NCBI GenBank assembly: GCA_964346145.1
Contig: CAYFTL010000047.1
Location: forward strand, 1-12,329
Direction: 5' to 3'
DNA from: CAYFTL01 sp964346145
GTDB taxonomy: Bacteria; Bacillota; Clostridia; Christensenellales; Aristaeellaceae
Length of the DNA: 12,329 nt
The position numbers were made by a program, and so were the translations under genes. The notes below the pieces were generated by a model. It ran no database searches. It saw only the letters and a program-made list of their open reading frames with translations, and had not been told where the DNA came from. Positions 6,629-12,329 of the stretch are shown here, one piece after another (position 1 is the stretch's first letter; each line of letters begins with the position of its first letter).

Positions 6629-6898
6629 ATGGACGAAGCTTTGCTTTTAGCCCAAGGCTACAGAAAGTACCGGGGAGAAGAATTCGATATTTATTATAAT
6701 AAAGAGGTTTGTCAGCACGCGGGCTTTTGTGTGCATGGAGACCCTGCGGTTTTTGACGTGGACCGCACGCCCTGGATTTTGCCGTCGGAGGGCACGGTCG
6801 AATCCATCAAACAAATTATCAAGCGTTGTCCTTCGGGTGCTTTGAAGTATAGGCTCAAGCAGTCCGATCAAATCTTGCCGCAGGAGGATGAAAAGTAA
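6629..6898 (+). CDS. yjdI: YjdI-like (4Fe-4S) mono-cluster protein
   Basis: This 89-residue protein matches the divergent mono-cluster ferredoxin family typified by E. coli YjdI. The diagnostic segments are VCQHAGFCVHGDPAVF (residues 27-42), PWILP (48-52) and RCPSGALKYR (66-75). The only cysteines are Cys28, Cys34 and Cys67, a CX5CX32C pattern. His30 lies between the first two and is conserved in the family as I recall it, making it a candidate fourth ligand. The protein is cytosolic and probably an electron carrier or redox sensor; no partner is established. It starts at the ATG at 6629 with an AAAGGGG-type site upstream. Its stop overlaps the start of the yjdJ-like gene by one base (TAATG). 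The same yjdI-yjdJ order is found in E. coli, so the link is conserved across phyla. Confidence 0.88.
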   Translation: MDEALLLAQGYRKYRGEEFDIYYNKEVCQHAGFCVHGDPAVFDVDRTPWILPSEGTVESIKQIIKRCPSGALKYRLKQSDQILPQEDEK

Positions 6899-7197
6899 TG
6901 GCAGAAATTACATACAAACTCAAAGAAAACGTGGGCAGCTCCAACCAGTTTATCGCATATGACGGGGACGTAGAGGCGGCGGAAATCACCTTTGTCAACA
7001 CCGGAGAAACCGCTTGGATTATCGATCACACGAGTGTGGAGGATGCCTACAGAGGCCGCAACATTGGCCAGGAGCTGGTCAAGCGCGTGGTGGATTTGGC
7101 CGTCGAGCGCGGCAAAAAGATCATTCCCCTTTGTCCCTTTGCCAAAAAAGAGTTCGATAAAAATCCGGAGTATCAAAAGCTGCTGGTGGGCAGGTAA
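6898..7197 (+). CDS. yjdJ: YjdJ-like small GNAT-family N-acetyltransferase
   Basis: This 99-residue protein is a minimal GNAT domain of the YjdJ type. Residues 40-92 hold the family core: WIIDHTSV, then the acetyl-CoA pyrophosphate loop region YRGRNIGQELVK (51-62), then KKIIPLCPFAKKEFDKNPEY (73-92), which closely resembles E. coli YjdJ. In the loop, the consensus (Q/R)xxGx(G/A) reads R52-G-R-N55-I-G57, so the first glycine is Asn, a mild departure. The acetyl acceptor is unknown for this family. AGGAGG at 6882-6887 inside the end of the upstream gene supplies the ribosome site, and the start shares one base with the preceding stop, indicating translational coupling with the Fe-S protein. It is the last gene before a hairpin pair. 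Confidence 0.88.
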   Translation: MAEITYKLKENVGSSNQFIAYDGDVEAAEITFVNTGETAWIIDHTSVEDAYRGRNIGQELVKRVVDLAVERGKKIIPLCPFAKKEFDKNPEYQKLLVGR

Positions 7198-7198
7198 T

Positions 7199-7225
7199 CA
7201 TTGCGGCTTAATAGCAGCCGCAATG
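7199..7225 (+). other. Hairpin directly after the yjdJ-like gene, without a U-tract
   Basis: Perfect 10-bp arms (CATTGCGGCT at 7199-7208, AGCCGCAATG at 7216-7225) enclose a 7-base loop. The first arm begins two bases after the TAA (7195-7197). No T run follows, so it is not a canonical terminator. It may stabilise the 3' end of the transcript or act together with the terminator 45 bases downstream. Confidence 0.6.
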
Positions 7226-7238
7226 GAAGCCTTGCGCT

Positions 7239-7256
7239 GGGCCGATAGGGCCGATA
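7239..7256 (+). repeat. Tandem 9-bp direct repeat
   Basis: GGGCCGATA occurs twice back to back (7239-7247 and 7248-7256), between the two hairpins and followed by TATA. It may be chance; no function is evident. Confidence 0.5.
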
Positions 7257-7269
7257 TATAGCGCGACAG

Positions 7270-7313
7270 CGCCGTCAAGTTCCAAACAAAAACTTGGCGG
7301 CGTTTGCTTTTCT
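7270..7313 (+). terminator. Intrinsic terminator after pirin-yjdI-yjdJ
   Basis: Arms at 7270-7281 and 7291-7302 pair over 12 bp, with one G-U wobble, around a 9-base loop. The tail TTTGCTTTTCT is T-rich. It separates the pirin cluster from the FmdE-transporter operon. Confidence 0.8.
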
Positions 7314-7330
7314 AAACGGTGCCGGCAGTA

Positions 7331-7336
7331 TATAAT
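7331..7336 (+). promoter_or_regulatory. Candidate -10 element for the FmdE-transporter operon
   Basis: A perfect TATAAT lies 48 bases before the TTG start at 7384. The hexamer 17 bases upstream (TTTTCT, 7308-7313) is a poor -35 and overlaps the terminator tail, so activation by a regulator, or a weak promoter, is possible. A small inverted repeat (CAAAC, CAAT, GTTTG) follows at about 7352-7365 in the leader and could be an operator. Confidence 0.45.
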
Positions 7337-7383
7337 ACATAATATGATAAACAAACCAATGTTTGGAATGGGAGGTCCGATTT

Positions 7384-7914
7384 TTGAGCAATCTATTGTG
7401 GAAAAAGGCCGTCGATTTTCACGGACACGCATGCGGAGGGCTGGCCATAGGCGTCCGGGTGAGCATGGTGGTCAAAGAGCATTTCGGCTGCGTTGCCTCG
7501 CCCGATGAACAGTTGGTGTGCGTAACCGAAAACGATGCCTGTGGAGTGGATGGGATTCAGGCGATTTTGGGCTGCACCGTGGGCAAGGGCAATTTGATTT
7601 TCAGGCTGCGGGGCAAACAAGCGTTTACTTTTTTTGTACGCGAAACCGGGGAAGGAGTCCGCATAATGTTGAAGCCCCTTCAAAGGCAAATGAGCCAGGG
7701 GCAGCGGATCGATTATTTTTTAAACGCACCAACCGATGAATTGTTTACCCTGTCACAACCCCAATTCTCAATGCCCGAACGGGCGCGCTTGTTTAAAAGT
7801 GTAATTTGCTCGGCTTGTGGGGAGGCGGTGGCTGAACCCTTTGTGCGCTTGCAGCAGGGGGAGATGGCTTGTCTGGATTGCTTTTCAGAATATGATAGGG
7901 AGGCACTAAAATAA
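7384..7914 (+). CDS. FmdE family protein with C-terminal zinc ribbon
   Basis: This 176-residue protein matches the FmdE family, named after a subunit encoded with the molybdenum formylmethanofuran dehydrogenase of methanogens. The N-terminal domain opens with DFHGHACGGLAIG (His13, His15, Cys17) and continues with VTENDACGVDGIQ and GCTVGKGNL, all family hallmarks. The C-terminus carries a CX2C-X17-CX2C zinc finger (Cys142, Cys145, Cys163, Cys166), the treble-clef-type addition seen in some members. Biochemical function is unsettled; metal binding is the plausible core property. The start is TTG at 7384, with GGAGG eight bases upstream; an earlier in-frame TTG at 7363 lies ahead of that site and is rejected. 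The stop abuts the ATG of the binding-protein gene with no spacer. No other formylmethanofuran dehydrogenase genes are present, so the role is more likely tied to the transporter. Confidence 0.87.
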   Translation: MSNLLWKKAVDFHGHACGGLAIGVRVSMVVKEHFGCVASPDEQLVCVTENDACGVDGIQAILGCTVGKGNLIFRLRGKQAFTFFVRETGEGVRIMLKPLQRQMSQGQRIDYFLNAPTDELFTLSQPQFSMPERARLFKSVICSACGEAVAEPFVRLQQGEMACLDCFSEYDREALK

Positions 7915-9006
7915 ATGAACCGATGCGATAAGGCCAAGGTGCTGATTAGCCTGATTTTAGTGGGCACGCTGCTGTGGGCGGTGCCGGCTGTGGGCAGCGC
8001 TCAAGGACAAACTCGGGAAATTACCGATATGTGGGGGCGCAGTGTACAGATTTCGGATCGTGTGGAGCGGCTGGCGGTTTCCGGAAATACAGCGCGCATA
8101 TTGATCTACGCCGGGTGTATAGACATGTTGGCTGGAGTGACCGATGCCGACCAAACCAACAACATCAGCATGCCCTATTCGGTCATCCATGCAGATGCGC
8201 TAGGTGCGCTGCCTTCGGTGGGCGCCGGGAGCACCAGCGGCACCACGTACTACGAAGCCATGATAGAGCTGGCGCCCGATGTCATATTTGCCAACCAGGA
8301 TGCCGACACTTGCCAAACCATCCAGCAAAAAACCGGGATTCCGGTGGTGGGGTTGAACTGCAGCGGTGTGTTTTCCGATCAGGTTTACGATGCTTTGGCG
8401 CTGATCGGTCAAATAACCGGCAGGCAGGATTCGGCCAACAGGGCGGTTGAGAACCTTAAGGGATGGCAGAAAGATTTATATTCGCGCACGCGCGACATTG
8501 CCGACGACCAAAAGCCCAGCGCCTATGTGGGGGGCGTCAACTACAAGGGATTGCGCGGGATAGACGGAACCTGCGCCCACTATCCGCCGTTTGAAGCGGT
8601 GCATGCACTCAATGTGGCCGACGAAACCGGTCAGGCGGCTGAATTTCAAGTAGATATAGAACAGCTGCTGGTGTGGAATCCGGAATATCTCTTTTTGAAT
8701 CCGGGCAATGCCGAGCTGTTAAGTCAAGACTTTGAGCAAAATGCTGCGCTTTTAAACCAGCTGGATGCCGTCAAGAACGGGCAGATATACACCCAGCTTG
8801 CCTATAATTACAATTCCACCAACATAGAACTGGCGGTCATCAACGCCTATTATGCGGGTACGATTCTGTATCCTGACCGTTTTGCCGACTTAGACTTTGC
8901 TCAACTGGCCGACGATGTGTTTACCGCCATGCTAGGCGCACCGTTCCTTGGCAAACTGGAACAGGCGGGATTGGGCTACAAAAAACTTGAATTTGGAGCA
9001 AAATAA
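7915..9006 (+). CDS. ABC transporter substrate-binding protein (metal-complex / B12 type)
   Basis: This 363-residue exported protein belongs to the periplasmic-binding-protein-2 fold used for siderophores, haem, corrinoids and some oxyanions. A signal peptide spans about residues 1-29, with likely cleavage after GSA. There is no lipobox: no cysteine follows the hydrophobic segment, which is unusual for a monoderm. The mature part starts with REITDMWGRSVQIS and VERLAVSGNTARIL, typical of the family. The segment YVGGVNYKGLRGIDGTCAHYPPF starts at Tyr204 and resembles a motif I associate with archaeal and clostridial 'iron complex' binding proteins. It is translated from the ATG at 7915, directly after the FmdE stop, with AGGGAGG 11 bases upstream. 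The permease gene starts two bases after its stop. The ligand cannot be fixed from sequence: Fe-siderophore, corrinoid, molybdate and tungstate are all possible. Confidence 0.88.
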   Translation: MNRCDKAKVLISLILVGTLLWAVPAVGSAQGQTREITDMWGRSVQISDRVERLAVSGNTARILIYAGCIDMLAGVTDADQTNNISMPYSVIHADALGALPSVGAGSTSGTTYYEAMIELAPDVIFANQDADTCQTIQQKTGIPVVGLNCSGVFSDQVYDALALIGQITGRQDSANRAVENLKGWQKDLYSRTRDIADDQKPSAYVGGVNYKGLRGIDGTCAHYPPFEAVHALNVADETGQAAEFQVDIEQLLVWNPEYLFLNPGNAELLSQDFEQNAALLNQLDAVKNGQIYTQLAYNYNSTNIELAVINAYYAGTILYPDRFADLDFAQLADDVFTAMLGAPFLGKLEQAGLGYKKLEFGAK

Positions 9007-9008
9007 GA

Positions 9009-10076
9009 ATGATTAGGGAGAACTCTGTATTGCGCTCAGCCTACAAACGCCAGCAGCGCGGCAAGCGCGGGATCGTGGCGGCGCTGGTTATGCTGACCGC
9101 TGTGTGCGCTCTGGTTTCCATGGCGGCAGGTTCTGCTAAGCTGAGCGTGGGCCAAGTGATTCAAACGCTTGCGGGGCAAGGGAGCAGCCAAAGCTCGGCG
9201 ATCGTGCTGAGCGTCAGGCTGCCTCGTGTGGCGGCGGCGTTGGTGTCGGGCGGGGTGTTGGCCGTAGTTGGGTGCGCCATGCAGAGCCTGCTCAGAAATC
9301 CTTTGGCCTCGTCCTCTACGCTGGGGGTATCCCAGGGGGCGGCCTTCGGCGCATCCTTTGCCATTTTGGTGTTGGGCGCGGGGGCTGGGGCGGCGAGTGG
9401 TGGACAGGCTTTTATTCAAAGCCCATTTTTGATATCGGTATGCGCCTTTTTATCAGCTATGTTGTCTACAGTTGTGGTGTTGCTGCTTTCCCGCTTTCGC
9501 CGCTTGACGCCCGAAGGCATAGTGCTTTCCGGGGTGGCGCTTAGCGCTTTATTTTCGGGCGGCACCACATTGCTGCAGTATTTTGCCGACGACACCCAGG
9601 TGGCCAGCGTGGTTTTTTGGACCTTTGGCGATTTGGGCAGAGTGGGTTGGGAGGAAATCGCTATTATGGCTGCACTGGGGCTGGTTGCCATCGTTTTTTT
9701 CATGCTCAACCGCTGGAGTTTTAACGCGCTGCAAACCGGTGAAAAATCGGCGCGGTCGCTGGGCGTCGCAGTGGGCAGGCTGCAGATTGTGGGGTTAATC
9801 CTCTGCGCGCTGTCGGCGGCGACGGTGGTGTCCTTTGTGGGCGTGATCAACTTCATCGGGCTGATTGCGCCCCACTTGCTCCGGCGTGTGGTAGGGGATG
9901 ACTATCGGTTTTTGCTGCCGGCATCGGCGCTGGGCGGTGCGCTGCTGATGCTGCTCAGTGATTTGCTGGCCCGCCTTTTGATTGCGCCCGTGGTGTTGCC
10001 CATCGGCGCCATTACCTCATTTTTGGGCGCGCCGGTGTTTCTTTTGCTGCTGTTTAGAAGGGGGCGCGCGCGATGA
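9009..10076 (+). CDS. FecCD-family ABC transporter permease
   Basis: This 355-residue integral membrane protein has the length and motifs of the BtuC/FecCD permeases, which usually form a homodimer with ten helices per subunit. Visible hallmarks are VRLPRVAAALVSGGVLAVVGCAMQ near residues 74-97, RNPLASSSTLGVSQGAAFG, and the cytoplasmic coupling segment GVINFIGLIAPHLLRR starting at Gly278. It translocates the ligand delivered by the binding protein encoded just upstream. The N-terminus has about 20 basic residues and polar residues before the first helix. The ATG at 9009 is two bases after the preceding stop, with GGAG ten bases upstream. Its TGA overlaps the ATPase start by four bases (ATGA), indicating coupled translation. 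Confidence 0.94.
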   Translation: MIRENSVLRSAYKRQQRGKRGIVAALVMLTAVCALVSMAAGSAKLSVGQVIQTLAGQGSSQSSAIVLSVRLPRVAAALVSGGVLAVVGCAMQSLLRNPLASSSTLGVSQGAAFGASFAILVLGAGAGAASGGQAFIQSPFLISVCAFLSAMLSTVVVLLLSRFRRLTPEGIVLSGVALSALFSGGTTLLQYFADDTQVASVVFWTFGDLGRVGWEEIAIMAALGLVAIVFFMLNRWSFNALQTGEKSARSLGVAVGRLQIVGLILCALSAATVVSFVGVINFIGLIAPHLLRRVVGDDYRFLLPASALGGALLMLLSDLLARLLIAPVVLPIGAITSFLGAPVFLLLLFRRGRAR

Positions 10077-10828
10077 TCAAAATAGCCGATTTGCATTTTG
10101 GTTACGAATCCAGCCGGGATGTGTTGCAGCAGATTAGCTTTGAGGCTCAGCCGGGGGAGTGCACGGCCATTCTGGGCAACAATGGCGCGGGCAAGTCCAC
10201 ATTGATCCAGTGCTTAAACCGCATTTTGTGCCCCAAACGCGCAACCGTTTTTATGGATGGGCAGGATATATCCCAAATTTCCCGAAAGAATTTGGCTCGG
10301 ATTATGGCCTATCTGCCCCAGCGGATTGATCCTTGGCCTCTTAGCGTGTATGATACTGTTTTGCTCGGGCGTAAGCCCCATTCGGGCATAAGTCCCAAAG
10401 AACAGGATTATGCCATCGTGGAAAGCACCTTAAAACAAATGCAGCTGCAGGATCTGGCCATGCGGCCGCTTTCTAGCCTATCGGGGGGCGAAGCACAAAA
10501 GGTAATGCTGGCCAGGGCGTTGGTGCAACAGCCTCGGATTTTGTTGCTGGATGAGCCCATCAGCAGTCTGGATTTGCGCAACCAGCACGAAATGTTGTCG
10601 CTGGTGAAAGAGCTTGCCCGGCAAACACCGCTGTGTGTGATTATGGTGTTGCACGATTTGAATTTGGCGCTGCGCTACTGTGATAAATTTGTGCTGCTGC
10701 ACAACCACCGGGTGCACGCCTTTGGCGGCGCGGAGGTGTTGACGCCTCGTTTGATCAATGAGGTATACGGACTGCCGGTGGCTATCGAACAGGTGCGTGG
10801 GCATACGACGGTCGTGCCGCTTATCTAA
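10073..10828 (+). CDS. ABC transporter ATP-binding protein (FecE/BtuD-like)
   Basis: This 251-residue cytosolic ATPase powers the importer. All motifs are intact: Walker A GNNGAGKST (35-43), Q-loop Gln83 in YLPQ, signature LSGGEAQ (136-142), Walker B ILLLDEP with Asp160 and Glu161, D-loop SSLD (164-167), and the H-loop His194 in VLHDLN. Length is typical of FecE-type subunits. Its start overlaps the permease stop by four bases, with AAGGGGG eight bases upstream. A C-terminal YGLPVAIEQVRG segment is common to metal-complex ATPases. The gene completes a one-binding-protein, one-permease, one-ATPase importer cassette. No terminator is visible between it and the flavoprotein gene 71 bases downstream. 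Confidence 0.95.
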   Translation: MIKIADLHFGYESSRDVLQQISFEAQPGECTAILGNNGAGKSTLIQCLNRILCPKRATVFMDGQDISQISRKNLARIMAYLPQRIDPWPLSVYDTVLLGRKPHSGISPKEQDYAIVESTLKQMQLQDLAMRPLSSLSGGEAQKVMLARALVQQPRILLLDEPISSLDLRNQHEMLSLVKELARQTPLCVIMVLHDLNLALRYCDKFVLLHNHRVHAFGGAEVLTPRLINEVYGLPVAIEQVRGHTTVVPLI

Positions 10829-10899
10829 ACTGTTGCTGCAATATGTGCTTATGCTGCTCGTGCGGCGAACGAACCGAATGAAGGGAGCGCTGCTTTATC

Positions 10900-12231
10900 A
10901 TGAAAGTAATCGTTGTTGGAGGAGTTGCGGCAGGCATGTCGGCCGCTTCCAAAATTCGCCGGATGGATCGGGAGGCCCAAATTGTGGTTTATGAAAGGGG
11001 AGGACATTTGTCCTACGGCGCGTGTGGCTTGCCCTACTACGTGGGTGGCCTGAACGACGATCCGGGGCGCCTAATCGCCCGCACGCCCCAAGAATTTGAG
11101 CAGATGAACATCGAAACACATATTCATCACGAAGTAATCGGCATTGATCCGGCAAGCAAGACGGTCCGGGTGCGCAATCTCAAAACGGGGCAGGAATTTT
11201 CCGATGCGTACGATAAGCTGATGATCGGCACCGGTGCAAACGCCATCATGCCTCCCTTTGAAGGGAAGGATTTGCACGGTGTGCACGCTCTTAAAACCAT
11301 GGAAGACGGTCTTGTGCTGCGGGCGATGATTGATTCTTCGACGGTTGACAATGTCGTTATCGTAGGGGGCGGCGCTATAGGCGTGGAGTGCGCCGACGTA
11401 TTTCTAAATATGGGCAAAAACGTGCGCATTGTGGAGGCAGCACCGCGCATATTGTCTGCGTTCGATGAAAAAATTGCCGATATGCTGGCTGATGAGCTAC
11501 AAAAGTGCGGTGTGGCGCTGCACTTGAACGAAAGGGTGAAGCGCTTCGCCGGGCCGAACTCTGTGACCGCGGTTCAAACCGATCGCGCCATTTATACGGC
11601 AGATTTGGTTATCGTAGCGGTAGGGGTGCGTCCGGCCACCGGTTTTTTGCGGGGAAGCGGCATCGAAATGGCTGGCAACGGTGCGGTGGTTGTGGATCGA
11701 TATATGCGCACTTCGGTGCCCGATGTGTACGCCGCGGGCGATTGTGCGCTGTGCTACAACCGCGTGTCGGGGCAAAACGAATATCAGGCGCTGGGCACGG
11801 TGGCCAACAAATGTGGCCGGCTGGCCGGTGTCAACATCGCCGGAGGTGCCGAAGAGTTTAACGGCGCTTTGGGTAGCGCGGCCATCAAGGTGGGGCGGCT
11901 GGAAGCCTGCCGCACCGGTTTAGGAGAACAGGAGGCTAAGCGCTTGAACCGGGCCTATAAGACCGTGCTGGTCACCGACCTGGATCATCCGCCGTATTAT
12001 CCCGGCGCCACGCCCATTACCGTCAAATTGGTGTATGAACCGGACACAAAAGTCATCTTGGGAGCGCAGCTGTGCGGCGAAAAAGGAGCGGTGCTTCGAG
12101 GGACTGCGTTTTCGACGGCGATTCAAGCGGGCATGACTACAGAGGAGATCGGTATGTTGGATTTTGCTTATGCGCCGCCCTTCTCCAACCCGTGGGATGT
12201 CATAAACGTCGCCTGCAACGTGGCCAAATAG
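10900..12231 (+). CDS. FAD-dependent pyridine nucleotide-disulfide oxidoreductase, CoA-disulfide reductase/NADH oxidase type
   Basis: This 443-residue flavoenzyme has an N-terminal FAD Rossmann motif (VVGGVAAGMSAA, residues 5-16, Glu32 for ribose binding) and the single active-site cysteine Cys42 in SYGACGLPYY. An NAD(P)H Rossmann motif GGGAIG lies at 156-161, and the second FAD contact VYAAGDCA at 276-283. In the C-terminal dimerisation domain, Tyr366 (HPPYYPG) and Tyr424 (YAPPFS) are 58 residues apart, matching the spacing of the two tyrosines of staphylococcal CoA-disulfide reductase as I recall it. That favours a CoA-disulfide, persulfide or polysulfide reductase over a water-forming NADH oxidase, but activity in this family is hard to predict. 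There is no fused rhodanese domain. The start has AGGGAG 12 bases upstream, a long spacer. It may be cotranscribed with the transporter; a role in thiol redox balance is inferred. Confidence 0.88.
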   Translation: MKVIVVGGVAAGMSAASKIRRMDREAQIVVYERGGHLSYGACGLPYYVGGLNDDPGRLIARTPQEFEQMNIETHIHHEVIGIDPASKTVRVRNLKTGQEFSDAYDKLMIGTGANAIMPPFEGKDLHGVHALKTMEDGLVLRAMIDSSTVDNVVIVGGGAIGVECADVFLNMGKNVRIVEAAPRILSAFDEKIADMLADELQKCGVALHLNERVKRFAGPNSVTAVQTDRAIYTADLVIVAVGVRPATGFLRGSGIEMAGNGAVVVDRYMRTSVPDVYAAGDCALCYNRVSGQNEYQALGTVANKCGRLAGVNIAGGAEEFNGALGSAAIKVGRLEACRTGLGEQEAKRLNRAYKTVLVTDLDHPPYYPGATPITVKLVYEPDTKVILGAQLCGEKGAVLRGTAFSTAIQAGMTTEEIGMLDFAYAPPFSNPWDVINVACNVAK

Positions 12232-12256
12232 CTTCCGCGGGGTATTCTTGAAATCC

Positions 12257-12295
12257 AAAAAAAGCCGACCGCTTGAATGCGGTCGGCTACTTTTA
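12257..12295. terminator. Bidirectional intrinsic terminator, stronger on the minus strand
   Basis: Perfect 10-bp arms, AGCCGACCGC (12263-12272) and GCGGTCGGCT (12279-12288), enclose a 6-base loop. On the plus strand the tail is ACTTTT. On the minus strand the hairpin is followed by a run of seven T (complement of 12257-12263), a better terminator. It ends the flavoprotein transcript and probably that of a convergent gene to the right. Confidence 0.82.
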
Positions 12296-12309
12296 AATGT
12301 AAATTGTGA

Positions 12310-12329
12310 TTACGCTTTGCCGATAGAAC
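12310..12329 (-). CDS. Possible C-terminal end of a convergent gene (cut by window edge)
   Basis: On the minus strand the last bases read ...S-I-G-K-A-stop, with TAA at 12312-12310. The stop lies just before a hairpin whose T-tract is best on the minus strand, which is what the end of a convergent gene would look like. Only six codons are in view, so no product can be named and the reading frame is unproven. Confidence 0.35.

Noticed and set aside
7232..7260. Possible promoter (TTGCGC, 17 bases, TATATA) inside the yjdJ-fmdE gap
   Set aside because: The hexamers match only 4 of 6 each, and any transcript would run straight into the terminator at 7270-7313.

Overview
The window looks like chromosomal DNA of a bacterium from the Firmicutes, most likely a clostridial anaerobe. 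This is inferred from strong GGAGG-type ribosome binding sites, a TTG start with a perfect upstream Shine-Dalgarno, short intergenic gaps with intrinsic terminators, a secreted multi-Big2 protein ending in a C40-type peptidase, an FmdE-family protein, and a CoA-disulfide-reductase-like flavoprotein. Base composition is roughly balanced. I see no phage, insertion sequence, CRISPR array, tRNA or rRNA.

Layout. (1) 1-332, minus: the N-terminal part of a metal-dependent amidohydrolase, cut by the window edge. It is divergent from (2) 540-2894, plus: a secreted wall-type protein with six Big2 (Ig-like) domains and a C-terminal NlpC/P60-like catalytic domain. The shared gap holds a promoter for each gene and a perfect inverted repeat just downstream of the plus-strand -10. 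A terminator follows at about 2925-2957. (3) 3031-4576, plus: a HAD phosphatase-like gene overlapping a DMT/EamA exporter gene. (4) A perfect 19-bp-arm palindrome at 4603-4645 separates this pair from the convergent uppP gene (4667-5461, minus). (5) 5715-7197, plus: a pirin, then a YjdI-like iron-sulfur protein and a YjdJ-like GNAT protein whose genes overlap by one base. Two hairpins follow, the second a good terminator. (6) 7384-12231, plus: an FmdE-family protein, a complete FecCD-type ABC importer (binding protein, permease, ATPase) in a tightly packed operon, then a CoA-disulfide-reductase/NADH-oxidase-like flavoprotein 71 bases further on. A terminator at 12263-12288 that reads better on the minus strand, plus a minus-strand stop codon at 12310, suggest another convergent gene leaving the window.

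How the genes may work together. The most interesting unit is the FmdE-ABC transporter operon. An FmdE-like zinc-ribbon protein, known in methanogens from the molybdenum/tungsten formylmethanofuran dehydrogenase operon, is encoded directly ahead of a metal-complex importer with no dehydrogenase genes in view. A role in uptake or intracellular handling of a metal or metal complex (Mo, W, Fe or a corrinoid) is an inference. The pirin-yjdI-yjdJ cluster is a second candidate functional unit, centred on a small Fe-S protein with only three cysteines. The remaining genes (undecaprenyl-pyrophosphate phosphatase, DMT exporter, HAD phosphatase, wall peptidase) are ordinary envelope or housekeeping functions.
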